A DNA stretch of 64,000 nucleotides from Nocardia vinacea NBRC 16497. Its GTDB lineage: Bacteria > Actinomycetota > Actinomycetes > Mycobacteriales > Mycobacteriaceae. Every line of letters starts with the position of its first letter. Position 1 is the stretch's first letter. Both the position numbers and the translations under genes were made by a program. The stretch is from NCBI RefSeq assembly GCF_000308835.1, contig NZ_BAGN01000015.1, positions 1 through 64,000 of the forward strand. Reading direction: 5' to 3'. This document shows, piece after piece, positions 37,946-45,880 of this stretch. The notes below the pieces were generated by a model, which was given only the letters and a program-made list of their open reading frames with translations, ran no database searches and had not been told where the DNA came from.

Positions 37946-38815
37946 TCAGCGGCGCCGGCGCAACAGCCGGTAGCTGATCGCACCGGCCAGCACCGCGCTC
38001 AGCCCGACCGCCGCCGTCGCGGCAAGGGTGGTCGACGACGGGCTCTGGAAACGTGCCCACAGCGAGACCGGGTTGGAGAACGTGAGAATCGGCCAGCCCT
38101 TGGCCACCGCTTCGCGTCGCAGATTGCGATCCGGGTTCACCGCCGTCGGATGCCCCACCGCGCTCAGCATCGGTAGATCGGTCACCGAATCGGAGTAGGC
38201 ATAACACCGCGAGAGATCGTAACCCTCAGTGGCGGCTAGCTTTTCGATCGCGGTCACCTTACCCGCACCGTAGCAATAGAATTCGACCTCGCCGGTGTAG
38301 CGGCCGTCCTCGACCACCATCCGGGTCGCCGCGGTATGCGAGGCGCCCAGCACCTCGGCGATCGGACCGACGATCTCCTCGCCCGAGGCCGAGACGATCA
38401 CCACATCGTGTCCCCGGATCTTGTGGTCGGCAATGAGATCCGCCGCCTCGGCATAGATCAGCGGGTCGACGAGTTCGTGAAGTGTTTCGGCCACAATGGA
38501 TTTCACCTGCTCGACATCCCAGCCCGCGACCATATTCGTCAGATTGGCGCGCATGCGCTCCATCTGATCGTGGTCGGCGCCCGAGAGCATGAACAGGAAG
38601 TGGGCGTAGCTGCTCTCCAGCACCGCGCGCCGGTTCAGCAGGCCCTGTGCGTAGAAGGGCTTACTGAACACGTAGGTGCTCGATTTCGCTATCACCGTCT
38701 TGTCGAGATCGAAGAAAGCGGCTACGCGCTCGCCACCGGCGCTCGGTCGCTTCGTTGCCGTCACGTCCCGTGCCGTCTGGTCCTCGAGCTCTGTCTGGTC
38801 GCCATCGGCCGTCAC
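37946..38815 (-). CDS. HAD-IB family phosphatase (SerB-like)
   Basis: A 289-residue haloacid dehalogenase phosphatase, close in length to Rv3661 (287). Motif I is FFDLDKTVIA (DxDx[TV]), motif II VIVSASGEE, motif III around GAGKVTAIEK and motif IV YSDSVTDLPML. A C-terminal hydrophobic helix (TLAATAAVGLSAVLAGAIS) ends in RLLRRRR, suggesting membrane attachment. GTG 38815 fits the homologue; the ribosome binding site is poor. Phosphoserine or lysophosphatidate-type substrates are known in the wider family. Confidence 0.88.
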   Translation of the reverse strand: MTADGDQTELEDQTARDVTATKRPSAGGERVAAFFDLDKTVIAKSSTYVFSKPFYAQGLLNRRAVLESSYAHFLFMLSGADHDQMERMRANLTNMVAGWDVEQVKSIVAETLHELVDPLIYAEAADLIADHKIRGHDVVIVSASGEEIVGPIAEVLGASHTAATRMVVEDGRYTGEVEFYCYGAGKVTAIEKLAATEGYDLSRCYAYSDSVTDLPMLSAVGHPTAVNPDRNLRREAVAKGWPILTFSNPVSLWARFQSPSSTTLAATAAVGLSAVLAGAISYRLLRRRR

Positions 38816-38935
38816 TCGTTCAGAATATGCATGCCGCGGCGACGCTGTCGGACGGGTCGGGTGTCTGGTTCGTTCGGCGGGTTTGCCCCGGAGACGCCGG
38901 GCCGGTGGTGGCCACAAAGTTCTCCGAAGACAGAC

Positions 38936-38966
38936 TTGCGTTGTGGCCCGGGCTTGGGTGTAGTAT
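38936..38966 (+). promoter_or_regulatory. Promoter of the 6C small RNA
   Basis: TTGCGT (38936-38941) and TAGTAT (38961-38966) are spaced by 19 bases and lie just upstream of the first hairpin of the RNA. Confidence 0.6.
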
Positions 38967-38971
38967 TGCTG

Positions 38972-39066
38972 GCACCTGGACATAGTCCAGGCGCGTTCAG
39001 CCCGACCCCCCGGGGCTGAACCCGACGGCCCCAGCCTCCTCCCCCCCCGGCTGGGGCCGTCCTCTA
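38972..39066 (+). ncRNA. 6C small RNA
   Basis: About 95 nt with three perfect hairpins in a row: CCTGGAC-ATA-GTCCAGG (38975-38991), GTTCAGCCC with loop GACCCCCC and GGGCTGAAC (38995-39021), and GACGGCCCCAGCC with a loop holding eight consecutive C and GGCTGGGGCCGTC (39024-39061), followed by CTCTATTTC. Two stem-loops with runs of at least six cytosines define the actinobacterial 6C RNA. In M. tuberculosis it (B11) lies between Rv3660c and Rv3661, the orthologues of the genes on either side here. B11 pairs with target mRNAs through the C-rich loops. The exact ends are estimated. Confidence 0.88.
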
Positions 39067-39184
39067 TTTCGGGGTAGGTTCCCCCCGGTTTCCGGGCCTC
39101 CGGATTTATCCACACCCCCCGAGTTATCCACATTCGGCATATTGCATCTTCTGCTCGGCTTCGTCTTCGAGCACGCTGACCTGC

Positions 39185-40291
39185 ATGAATCTCGAAGCCG
39201 CCCCGGCACTCACGCCACCCGCGCTCGTGCTCATCCAGGACACCCGGCTGCGCGATGAGGTGCGTCGGGTCGCGGCGGCCGCGGAGCGCGCGCTAGACGA
39301 GCGCGCGCTTGCTGTCGGGCGGCACGCCTGGGTGGCGGCACCCCTGGTGATCCTCGACACGGTGGCGGCCGAGAGCTGTGCACGGGCCGGTTACCTCCGA
39401 CGGATCGGCGTCGTGCTGGTGACAGACGGGGAACCCGGATTGACCGATTGGCAGGCCGCCGCGGCTGTCGGTGCCGAGCGCGTCATCGCGCTGCCCGGTG
39501 CCGCGGTAGGGCTTATCGAGAAGTTTGCTGAACACGGCGAATACCGCATGGGCGACGGTGTTGTCGTCGCGATCGCGGGTGCGAGCGGCGGTGCGGGCGC
39601 CTCTACATTGGCCGCGGCGACCGGACTGCGATCCGCCGCCGAGCGGTTCCGGCGCGACACCGTGCTCATCGACGGCGCACCCCTCGGCGGCGGTCTCGAC
39701 CTGCTGCTCGGCATCGAAACCAGGGCCGGACTGCGCTGGCCGGATCTGGTGATCGAGGACGGTCGGGTGTCGGCCGCCGCACTGCACAGCGCACTGCCGG
39801 CAGCCGTCCCGGGACTGGCGGTGCTGTCCTGCGGCCGCGGCGGTGCCGGACGCTTGCCCGCCGAAATCGGCGCTGCCGCCGTTCGCGCCGTCATCGAAGC
39901 GGGCCGTGCCGCAGGCGATTTGGTGATATGCGACATCTCGGGCGAACGCGGCCCCCACGCCGATCAGATACTCGACGCGGCCGACCTCGTCGTCCTGGTC
40001 GTCCCCGCCCGCCTCCGCGCCGTAGCCGCCGCCGAATCGGTCGCCGCCCATATCGGTAAGCGAAATCCCAACCGGGGCTTGGTAGTCCGCGGCCCGGCAC
40101 CCGGCGGACTACGCGGCCCGGAGGTCGCCGAGGTCCTCGACCTCCCCCTGCTAGCCGCCGTCCGACCGCAACCCGGACTCGCCGCCCGCCTCGAACGCGG
40201 CGGGCTTACTTTGCGCCGCGGGCCTCTCCGCGACGCTGCGGACGCAGTGCTCGGAGTGCTCAGCGCTCCGGCCGGGAAGGCGCTGCTATGA
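39185..40291 (+). CDS. ssd: Septum-site-determining protein Ssd (MinD/CpaE-like)
   Basis: A 368-residue P-loop protein equivalent to Rv3660c. A degenerate receiver-like N-terminal half precedes a MinD/ParA-type ATPase domain with deviant Walker [15 protein letters not shown] (near 136); the usual lysines are absent ([10 protein letters not shown] instead of GKGGxGKT), so ATP hydrolysis may be weak or lost. [11 protein letters not shown] is the Walker B area. It heads the Tad locus, where CpaE-like proteins position the pilus machine, and Ssd affects division and dormancy in mycobacteria. Its stop overlaps the next start. Confidence 0.88.
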   Translation: MNLEAAPALTPPALVLIQDTRLRDEVRRVAAAAERALDERALAVGRHAWVAAPLVILDTVAAESCARAGYLRRIGVVLVTDGEPGLTDWQAAAAVGAERVIALPGAAVGLIEKFAEHGEYRMGDGVVVAIAGASGGAGASTLAAATGLRSAAERFRRDTVLIDGAPLGGGLDLLLGIETRAGLRWPDLVIEDGRVSAAALHSALPAAVPGLAVLSCGRGGAGRLPAEIGAAAVRAVIEAGRAAGDLVICDISGERGPHADQILDAADLVVLVVPARLRAVAAAESVAAHIGKRNPNRGLVVRGPAPGGLRGPEVAEVLDLPLLAAVRPQPGLAARLERGGLTLRRGPLRDAADAVLGVLSAPAGKALL

Positions 40292-40563
40292 GTGCGTTGA
40301 CGTCCCCGCCGTCGTTTCGGGTCCGCGCGGCGGTGCGTGAGAATCCGGTGCGCCGTGGTGAGGCGCATGGGCCGATGGAATACGAGCTGCTGCAGCGGTA
40401 TCGGAACGCTGCGTGCGCTGTCCCGACGGTGCTCGGCATGCGGCGATCTGCGCTGTCGGATGAGGTGCTCGGTGCCGAGCGATCTGCGGCTTCGAATGCG
40501 TGGGCGATGCGCTGGATGCTGCGGAAGGTTCTTGCCGGTTCGGTTGGGAGGGGTTCGCGGTGA
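40288..40563 (+). CDS. Small coupled ORF between ssd and tadA
   Basis: A 91-residue frame that fits exactly between ssd and tadA: ATGA overlap at its start and GTGA overlap at its end. Codon third positions are G/C-rich. The product is arginine-rich ([16 protein letters not shown], then [14 protein letters not shown]) with no recognised domain. Its first bases ATGAGTGCGTTG are echoed by GTGAGTGCGTTG at the tadA start, so it may have arisen by local duplication. Either a real coupled peptide or a chance frame. Confidence 0.45.
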   Translation: MSALTSPPSFRVRAAVRENPVRRGEAHGPMEYELLQRYRNAACAVPTVLGMRRSALSDEVLGAERSAASNAWAMRWMLRKVLAGSVGRGSR

Positions 40564-41747
40564 GTGCGTTGGTTACGTCGGAGTTGTTGGATCGGGTGCG
40601 GGAACGGCTGTCCGGTGCGTCGGGGGATCCGGATCCGGCGCAGGTGGCGGCTGCTATCCGAGCCGAGGCCGGTGGTGTACTCGGTGATACCGATCTGCTG
40701 CGGGCATTGCGGCTGTTGCAGACCGAGATGACCGGAGCGGGGCTGTTGGAGCCGCTGCTGCAGGATCCCCGGGTCGCCGATGTGCTGGTGACCGCGTCGG
40801 ATGCGGTGTGGATCGACCGGGGCCGTGGGCTGGAACGAACCTCGGTCGTCTTCCCGGATGAGGCCGCGGTGCGCCGCTTGGCCCAGCGGTTGGCGCTGTC
40901 GGCCGGGCGGCGCCTCGACGACGCACAACCGTGGGTCGACGGCCGGTTATCCGGAAGGGAAGCGGCACTGGGGGATTCGTTCGGAGTCCGGCTGCACGCG
41001 GTCTTGGAGCCGGTGGCACACGGCGGCACCTGCCTGTCGCTACGCGTCCTGCGTCCGGCGACACAGGGACTGGATGCGCTCGCCGCGGCGGGCGCGGTAC
41101 CCGCCGACGCGAAACTTCTACTGGAGCAGATCATTCGGGCCAGACTCGCCTTCCTGGTGGTCGGCGGAACCGGCGCGGGCAAGACAACGCTCCTGTCCGG
41201 CCTACTGGCCAAGGTCGCCGCCGACGAACGCATCATCTGCGTCGAAGACGCCGCCGAACTGGCACCCCCACATCCCCACGTCGTACGACTGGTCGCGCGC
41301 ACCGCGAACGTGGAGGGCGTCGGCGCGGTAACCGTCCGCGATCTTGTCCGGCAGGCCCTGCGAATGCGCCCCGACCGAATCGTCGTCGGCGAAGTCCGTG
41401 GCGCGGAGGTGGTCGACCTTCTGACCGCCCTGAACACCGGCCACGACGGCGGCGCGGGCACGGTCCACGCGAACTCACCACGCGAGGTCCCCGCCCGCCT
41501 GGAAGCCCTTGCCGCACTGGGCGGTATGGACCGAGCCGCCCTCCACAGCCAGCTCGCCGCCGCAGTCCAGGTAGTGCTGCACGTCCACCGCCGAGCCGAC
41601 GGCTCCCGCGGCCTCCGCGAAATCGGCATCGTGGACCGCGACCTCCAAGGCCGCGTCACCATAACCGCCGCCTGGCACGCCGACCGAGCCCCGACCCCGG
41701 CCGCCCCCACTCTCACTCGCCTCCTCGACGAACGGCTCGACCGGTGA
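40560..41747 (+). CDS. tadA: Tad secretion ATPase TadA (CpaF)
   Basis: A 395-residue type II/IV secretion ATPase equivalent to Rv3659c that powers Flp pilus assembly. The N-terminal domain contains [20 protein letters not shown]. Walker A is [13 protein letters not shown] (near 202), the Asp box ICVEDAAEL, Walker [16 protein letters not shown] and a His box [13 protein letters not shown] 40560 overlaps the small upstream ORF stop by four bases. Acts as a hexamer on the cytoplasmic side. Confidence 0.92.
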   Translation: MSALVTSELLDRVRERLSGASGDPDPAQVAAAIRAEAGGVLGDTDLLRALRLLQTEMTGAGLLEPLLQDPRVADVLVTASDAVWIDRGRGLERTSVVFPDEAAVRRLAQRLALSAGRRLDDAQPWVDGRLSGREAALGDSFGVRLHAVLEPVAHGGTCLSLRVLRPATQGLDALAAAGAVPADAKLLLEQIIRARLAFLVVGGTGAGKTTLLSGLLAKVAADERIICVEDAAELAPPHPHVVRLVARTANVEGVGAVTVRDLVRQALRMRPDRIVVGEVRGAEVVDLLTALNTGHDGGAGTVHANSPREVPARLEALAALGGMDRAALHSQLAAAVQVVLHVHRRADGSRGLREIGIVDRDLQGRVTITAAWHADRAPTPAAPTLTRLLDERLDR

Positions 41748-41959
41748 ATGCGGGAATGGAGCGCACGGCGCTGGCAACCCGGCTGGCTTCGCTGTCGCGT
41801 GTGCTTGTGGTCCCTTCGTCGGATGCGGTGCCGGTGCTCCTTGTGGACGCGACTTCGGCAACGTTGCGGTCCAGCCTGATCACGGCAGCGGTGCATTCGG
41901 GAATTGCTGGTCGGATGGCACCGTCGCGGTGCCTGGTCGACGAACGGCTCGGTCGATGA
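41744..41959 (+). CDS. Small coupled ORF between tadA and tadB
   Basis: A 71-residue frame, GTG 41744 to TGA 41959, sharing GTGA with the tadA stop and ATGA with the tadB start. It begins [17 protein letters not shown] and ends CLVDERLGR, which mirrors the tadA C-terminus RLLDERLDR; the DNA GTCGACGAACGGCTCGG repeats tadA's CTCGACGAACGGCTCGA. This suggests a tail duplication that opened space between the two genes while keeping coupling. No domain recognised. Confidence 0.5.
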   Translation: MNAGMERTALATRLASLSRVLVVPSSDAVPVLLVDATSATLRSSLITAAVHSGIAGRMAPSRCLVDERLGR

Positions 41960-42747
41960 TCGCGGGATTGGTGTGTCTGGCGATCGGGGTTTTACTGGCG
42001 CCGCCGCCGAGTTCGCAGCGGCGGTTCGCCACGCTGTTCTCGGCGGCAGGCGATGTTCGAAAGCTCGGTCGGGGCAGTGGGTTTCGGGTGGCGATCGGTG
42101 TTGTCCTCGTGGGGGCGTTGGCCGTTGGAGTCGGTCCGCTGGTTGCGGCGGTGTTGGTCGGGGGAACGGTCGGTATTCGGGTGCGGTGGGCGAGCCGGGA
42201 GCGGCGGCGCAGTGCGGAGTGCGCTTATCTGTTGGACGCGCTCGAGGCGGTGATCGGGGAACTGCGGGTGGGCGCGCATCCGAGTTCGGCGGCTGAGGTT
42301 GCCGCGCAGGAGTCGCGCGGGGAGGCCGCCCGCGTCTTCGCGGTGAGCGCGGCGCGCAGCAGGCTCGGTGGTTCCGGCGCGGACGGGTTGCGCGATTCCG
42401 ATTCGATCGTCGATGCGGAACTCGCCAGGATCGCCGACGCGTGGCAGGTTGCCGAGCACCACGGTCTCGCGCTCGCGGAACTGCTCTCGGCTGCTCGCGC
42501 GGACCTATTGGGGCGCATCCGTTTTCGCACGCGCACCACAGCCGCACTGGCCGGTGCTCGCGCCACAGCGGCGGTCCTGGCGGGCCTACCGCTCCTCGGT
42601 ATCGGCCTGGGTCAACTGATGGGTGCCGCTCCTCTGCACGTGCTGCTGAGCCCGGGTGCCGGAACTGTATTGCTACCACTCGGCGCGGCATTGGCGTGTA
42701 TCGGCTTGCTGTGGACCGACGCGATCACGCGAAAGGTCTTCGTATGA
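41956..42747 (+). CDS. tadB: Tad membrane platform protein TadB
   Basis: A 263-residue type II secretion F-domain protein equivalent to Rv3658c. Two N-terminal helices precede a cytoplasmic helical domain with [21 protein letters not shown], and two C-terminal helices end it. It forms the inner-membrane platform for Flp pilus assembly with TadC. ATG 41956 shares ATGA with the small ORF before it, and its stop shares ATGA with tadC. Confidence 0.85.
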   Translation: MIAGLVCLAIGVLLAPPPSSQRRFATLFSAAGDVRKLGRGSGFRVAIGVVLVGALAVGVGPLVAAVLVGGTVGIRVRWASRERRRSAECAYLLDALEAVIGELRVGAHPSSAAEVAAQESRGEAARVFAVSAARSRLGGSGADGLRDSDSIVDAELARIADAWQVAEHHGLALAELLSAARADLLGRIRFRTRTTAALAGARATAAVLAGLPLLGIGLGQLMGAAPLHVLLSPGAGTVLLPLGAALACIGLLWTDAITRKVFV

Positions 42748-43406
42748 AACACATCTGCTGTTCACGCACAGCTTCGAAGGGGTTGCGAATGGTTGGAATT
42801 TCCAGTGTGCCAGTGCTTTTGCTCGCAATGGCATTGTTCGTGCTGCCCGGACGAGTTGCGGTGAATCGGCGATTGCGGACGCTGCGAGAGGCGGGCCCAC
42901 AGCCGGTCGCCCCGTCATCTCCACGCGGCACCAACAGCGATCCGCTGGCCATAGCCTCGGTATTCGACCTGCTGGCCGCCTGCCTACGAGCCGGATTACC
43001 GATGGCATCTGCAGCCCGCGCGGTGGCACCGAGCGCGCCGCCGGCCCTCGGCGCGGCATTGCGCAAGGCAGCCGACCTGCTGGCACTGGGCGCGGACGCG
43101 ACAATCGCCTGGGATCAGGTGGCCCGCGACGGCGCGGACCAACCGGGCGCCGATGAGGTCGACTCACTGGCCCGCATGGCCCGGCGCTCCGCCCGCTCCG
43201 GCGCCTCGCTCGCCACCGCCATCGGCGAACTGGCCGAACAGCGCCGCAGCGGAGTCGAAGATGCGGCCGCCGCCCGCGCCGAACGTGCCGGAGTCCTCAT
43301 AGGCGGCCCCCTCGGCCTTTGCTTCCTCCCAGCGTTTGTCTGCCTCGGCATCGTCCCCGTAGTAATCGGCCTCGCCGGCCGCGTCCTCGGAGGTGGACTG
43401 CTGTGA
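42744..43406 (+). CDS. tadC: Tad membrane platform protein TadC
   Basis: A 220-residue partner (Rv3657c position). A first helix (VPVLLLAMALFVLPG), the F-domain segment VFDLLAACLRAGLPMASAA, then a Gly-rich C-terminal helix pair (GLCFLPAFVCLGIVPVVIGL). ATG 42744 (MKHICCSRT) overlaps tadB; ATG 42789 is possible. Its stop codon overlaps GTG 43403, the start of the repeat-rich frame that follows. Confidence 0.83.
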   Translation: MKHICCSRTASKGLRMVGISSVPVLLLAMALFVLPGRVAVNRRLRTLREAGPQPVAPSSPRGTNSDPLAIASVFDLLAACLRAGLPMASAARAVAPSAPPALGAALRKAADLLALGADATIAWDQVARDGADQPGADEVDSLARMARRSARSGASLATAIGELAEQRRSGVEDAAAARAERAGVLIGGPLGLCFLPAFVCLGIVPVVIGLAGRVLGGGLL

Positions 43407-44177
43407 GAACGACAGCGCAGGGAAATACTGCGTCACGAACGACGGAGCTACGAAAGACCGAGCGAGGCGCTGCCGGTTCCGACAGTTCTGCTGCCACAGA
43501 CAGCGCAGCACGGTGCGCTACCGAGCTGGGATCAACAGAGCCCAGCCGTGCTGAGCGGGGCACTGTTCTGCTACCTCTCGGCCTTCGTCTGTCCCGACAT
43601 CCGCGTCACCGCCCGCGCCCCCGGAAGCGGACTGTTGCGAGCCTGCCGCAGCCGGGAACTGCCATGCGAAACAAAGCCGATCCGGGGATGCCTCCGCCGG
43701 ACATAGTCGGGTTCGGGACCGCTGTGCGGACCGGTGTCGAGCTATGGACGATCGCGCCGCGCACTGCCGGGCTGGGAATGCCGACTCGGAGCAGTACCTA
43801 CCTGGGCGCGATAGCGCCGGACTTTGTCGGGCTGGAGACGACCGCACGAGGCGCTGTCGACCACGGCTCTGCTAAAGGTGCCGTTGCTGAGCTAGCGAGT
43901 GCTCCGCTCGGGGGCGATGAGGTGTGCGGTGCGGTGCCGGGGCGTGTGCGGCGGGGAAGAGCATATGGGCGCGGCGTAGCTACCCGGAACATTGTCGACC
44001 CGGTGCGGTGCGCGCACGGTGCTGTCGAGCGCGGCGGTGTTGAAGGTGCCGTTGCTGAGCTGCCGAGTGCTTTGCTCGGGAGGTTTGGGCTGCGCGGTGC
44101 GATGCCGGGGCGTGCGCGGCCGGGAAGAGTGTGTCGGCGCGGAGTGGCCGCGCGGGCGGGAATGAGAGGGGAACACG
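43403..44177 (+). other. Repeat-rich open frame between tadC and flp
   Basis: GTG 43403 overlaps the tadC stop and opens a frame with no stop until 44794. In M. tuberculosis this space is nearly absent. The DNA has imperfect direct repeats with periods of 120 bp (43697 and 43817) and 168 bp (43862-43985 and 44030-44153), both multiples of three, and the translation repeats GAVAEL...GAVPGRVRRGRAYGRGVA. It could be a low-complexity N-terminal extension in frame with the TadE-like protein, or degenerate DNA. No homologue is recognised. Confidence 0.5.
43862..44153. repeat. Direct repeats of about 124 bp, 168 bp apart
   Basis: AAGGTGCCGTTGCTGAGCT starts at 43875 and 44043 and TGCCGGGGCGTG at 43935 and 44103, a constant 168-bp offset. 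Identity is roughly three quarters by eye. Confidence 0.75.
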
Positions 44178-44417
44178 GTGCGAATGGGGACGATGCGGGA
44201 TCGGGTAGTGCTTCGGCTGGGGGCCGTCGGCATGGAGGTGCGGGCTCGGGTGCTGCGGGTGCTGGTCGCGGACGACGGGATGAGTACCGCGGAGTATGCG
44301 ATCGGGACTATTGCGGCTGCGGCGTTCGGAGCCGTGCTCTATGGGGTGGTGACCGGGGACAGCATTGTGAACGCGCTGACGAAGATCATCGACAAGGCGT
44401 TGAATACCGCGGTGTAG
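44178..44417 (+). CDS. Flp-type pilin (DUF4244)
   Basis: A 79-residue protein equivalent to Rv3656c, probably the major Flp pilin. After a basic stretch, LVADDGMSTAEYAIGTIAAA has the prepilin-like G/M-S-T-A-E-Y motif (Glu near 38) followed by the hydrophobic helix FGAVLYGVVTG. The start is GTG 44178 with AGGGGAA upstream. Needs a prepilin peptidase that is not in this window. Confidence 0.85.
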   Translation: MRMGTMRDRVVLRLGAVGMEVRARVLRVLVADDGMSTAEYAIGTIAAAAFGAVLYGVVTGDSIVNALTKIIDKALNTAV

Positions 44418-44461
44418 CGGAGGGTAGTTGTCGATTAAACTACTGTGGTACAACGCATCTC

Positions 44462-44794
44462 GGTGACGATCGGGGTGCGGTAACGGTTGAGGCGGCGATC
44501 GCGCTCGCTGCCATCGTGTTTGCGGTGGTGCTGTGCGTCGGTGCCTTGCTCGCGGCGTCGACGCAGGTGCGCTGTGTCGACGCCGCTCGCGAAGCGGCCC
44601 GGCTGGCTGCTCGCGGTGATCAAGCGAATGCGGTGTCGGCGGCGCGGCGGGTAGCTCCGCCGACCGCCGACATCTCGCTGCGCAGCGAGGGCGACCGGGT
44701 AGTCGCGGCGGTCTCCGCCCACGCACCCCTACTGCCCTTGTTGGTCCTGCACGCCGAGGCCGTCGCAACCCGCGAGCCAGGAGCCGAGCCGTGA
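44462..44794 (+). CDS. TadE-like pilus protein, start unresolved
   Basis: The frame reads GDDRGAVTVEAAIALAAIVF, then VRCVDAAREAARLAARGD, the TadE signature seen in Rv3655c. The coordinate given is where conservation begins. No ATG, GTG or TTG occurs in this frame between the flp gene and GTG codons inside the transmembrane helix. GGAGGG at 44419-44424 points to TTG 44428, but that frame ends at a TGA and would need a shift by one base. Otherwise it is the C-terminus of the long frame from GTG 43403. Minor pilin or membrane assembly factor. Confidence 0.65.
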   Translation, partial: GDDRGAVTVEAAIALAAIVFAVVLCVGALLAASTQVRCVDAAREAARLAARGDQANAVSAARRVAPPTADISLRSEGDRVVAAVSAHAPLLPLLVLHAEAVATREPGAEP

Positions 44795-45549
44795 CCGACA
44801 ACGGCCGGCCAACGGACCGTGACGTGCCAATGGGCGCAACACAGATGAAAGACAGCGACGTGCCGCGCGACCGAACCGCGGCAGTAAGGATGCCCAGTGA
44901 CCGAGCAGTAGAAGCAGCTCCGCCGAACAGCCCACCCTGCCAAGGACGCGACCACAACCGAAGCGACATCGTCGACGGGCGAACCGCACGTGTCCGCTGC
45001 GCCGTCGGCGCCAGTCGCCTCGTCCGGTGGTACAGCGCGTTCGCGGGCGATGCGCAGGGTCCTTGCGCATCCATACGGCGGGCCCCGGACGGCCGAATCG
45101 ACCGCGTGTGCCGAGCATTTGCATCCGGAGGCCGCCGAGTCGCCAATGGGCGCAGTGTCCTTGCGCTGGGTGGTGCAGGTCGCCGCGGCGTCACGATGCG
45201 GCGGGACGAGGGCGTCGCGACGGTGTTCGCCTGTCTGGCGCTGGCTGCGCTGATCGGCGCGACGCTATTGATCGCTCAGGTCGGGGCGGTTGTTGTGGCG
45301 CGGCATCGGGCGCAGGCCGTGGCGGATTTGGCGGCATTGGCAGCGGCGGGGGAACTCGCGCGTGGGGCCGATGTCGGATGTACAGAAGCGGCGGAGATCG
45401 CGCGACGGATGGGAGTGCGGATTCAGCAGTGTGAAGTCGTGCAGTGGGATGCGACTGTCACTGTTGAAGAGAATGTACCAATGGGTCTGTTAGGAAAGCG
45501 GACTGTTCGCGCGGTTGCTCGTGCGGGACCTGTAGAAGTCGGAACGTGA
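44791..45549 (+). CDS. TadE/TadG-like pilus protein (Rv3654c family) with long N-terminal extension
   Basis: The conserved part is the C-terminal 117 residues: MRRDEGVATVFACLALAALI, a transmembrane helix, then ARHRAQAVADLAALAAAGEL. That alone is close to the usual size. The frame is however open back to GTG 44791, which overlaps the TadE-like stop (GTGA), adding 135 Arg/Asp-rich residues without homology. ATG 45196 is the conservative start. Last gene of the Tad cluster. Confidence 0.75.
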   Translation: MTDNGRPTDRDVPMGATQMKDSDVPRDRTAAVRMPSDRAVEAAPPNSPPCQGRDHNRSDIVDGRTARVRCAVGASRLVRWYSAFAGDAQGPCASIRRAPDGRIDRVCRAFASGGRRVANGRSVLALGGAGRRGVTMRRDEGVATVFACLALAALIGATLLIAQVGAVVVARHRAQAVADLAALAAAGELARGADVGCTEAAEIARRMGVRIQQCEVVQWDATVTVEENVPMGLLGKRTVRAVARAGPVEVGT

Positions 45550-45880
45550 CCGGTACGTACTTACACTCGCCAGTGGTACTTCACGATGCCGAATTCGGTA
45601 ATTGCGATGCTCGAATAAATACGCCATTGCCTCAATTTACTTAGTAACCGCAGAACGCAATCGAATGAATCTGCACGTCGGGCGGTAATGCCCGTGGCAA
45701 TACCTCAGTTAACATGAATCTAATCCTCTTTATTCGGCGGTCCGACGCGCCCGGCACCGCAGGGCGAGGTACGCCGACATGCGCCTATAGCCCCTGGTGA
45801 CCACCCGGAAAGGTGGACAAGCGATCACGTTCGGAGGTCGGTGCTGTCACGAATCGAGCGCGGCGCCTTCGCCGCGCTGT
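45550..45880. other. AT-richer intergenic region after the Tad cluster
   Basis: 331 bases without a supported gene. 45560-45740 is notably AT-rich for this genome (TTTACTTAGTAACC, GTTAACATGAATC, CTCTTTATTC). CCACC-CGGAAA-GGTGG (45803-45818) is a small hairpin. No homologue of the PE genes found here in M. tuberculosis is visible. Confidence 0.5.
45857..45878 (-). terminator. Hairpin at the end of the helicase gene
   Basis: AGCGCGGCG-CCTT-CGCCGCGCT, a perfect nine-base stem two bases past the helicase stop on the minus strand. No T-run. Confidence 0.6.

Noticed and set aside
40286..42691. 801-codon open frame antisense to the Tad genes
   Set aside because: Arg/Pro/Ser-rich shadow frame across three supported genes.
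44428..44466. Programmed +1 frameshift for the TadE-like gene at TGA
   Set aside because: Position is suggestive, but the preceding CGG codon is not a known slippery site; kept only as an open option.
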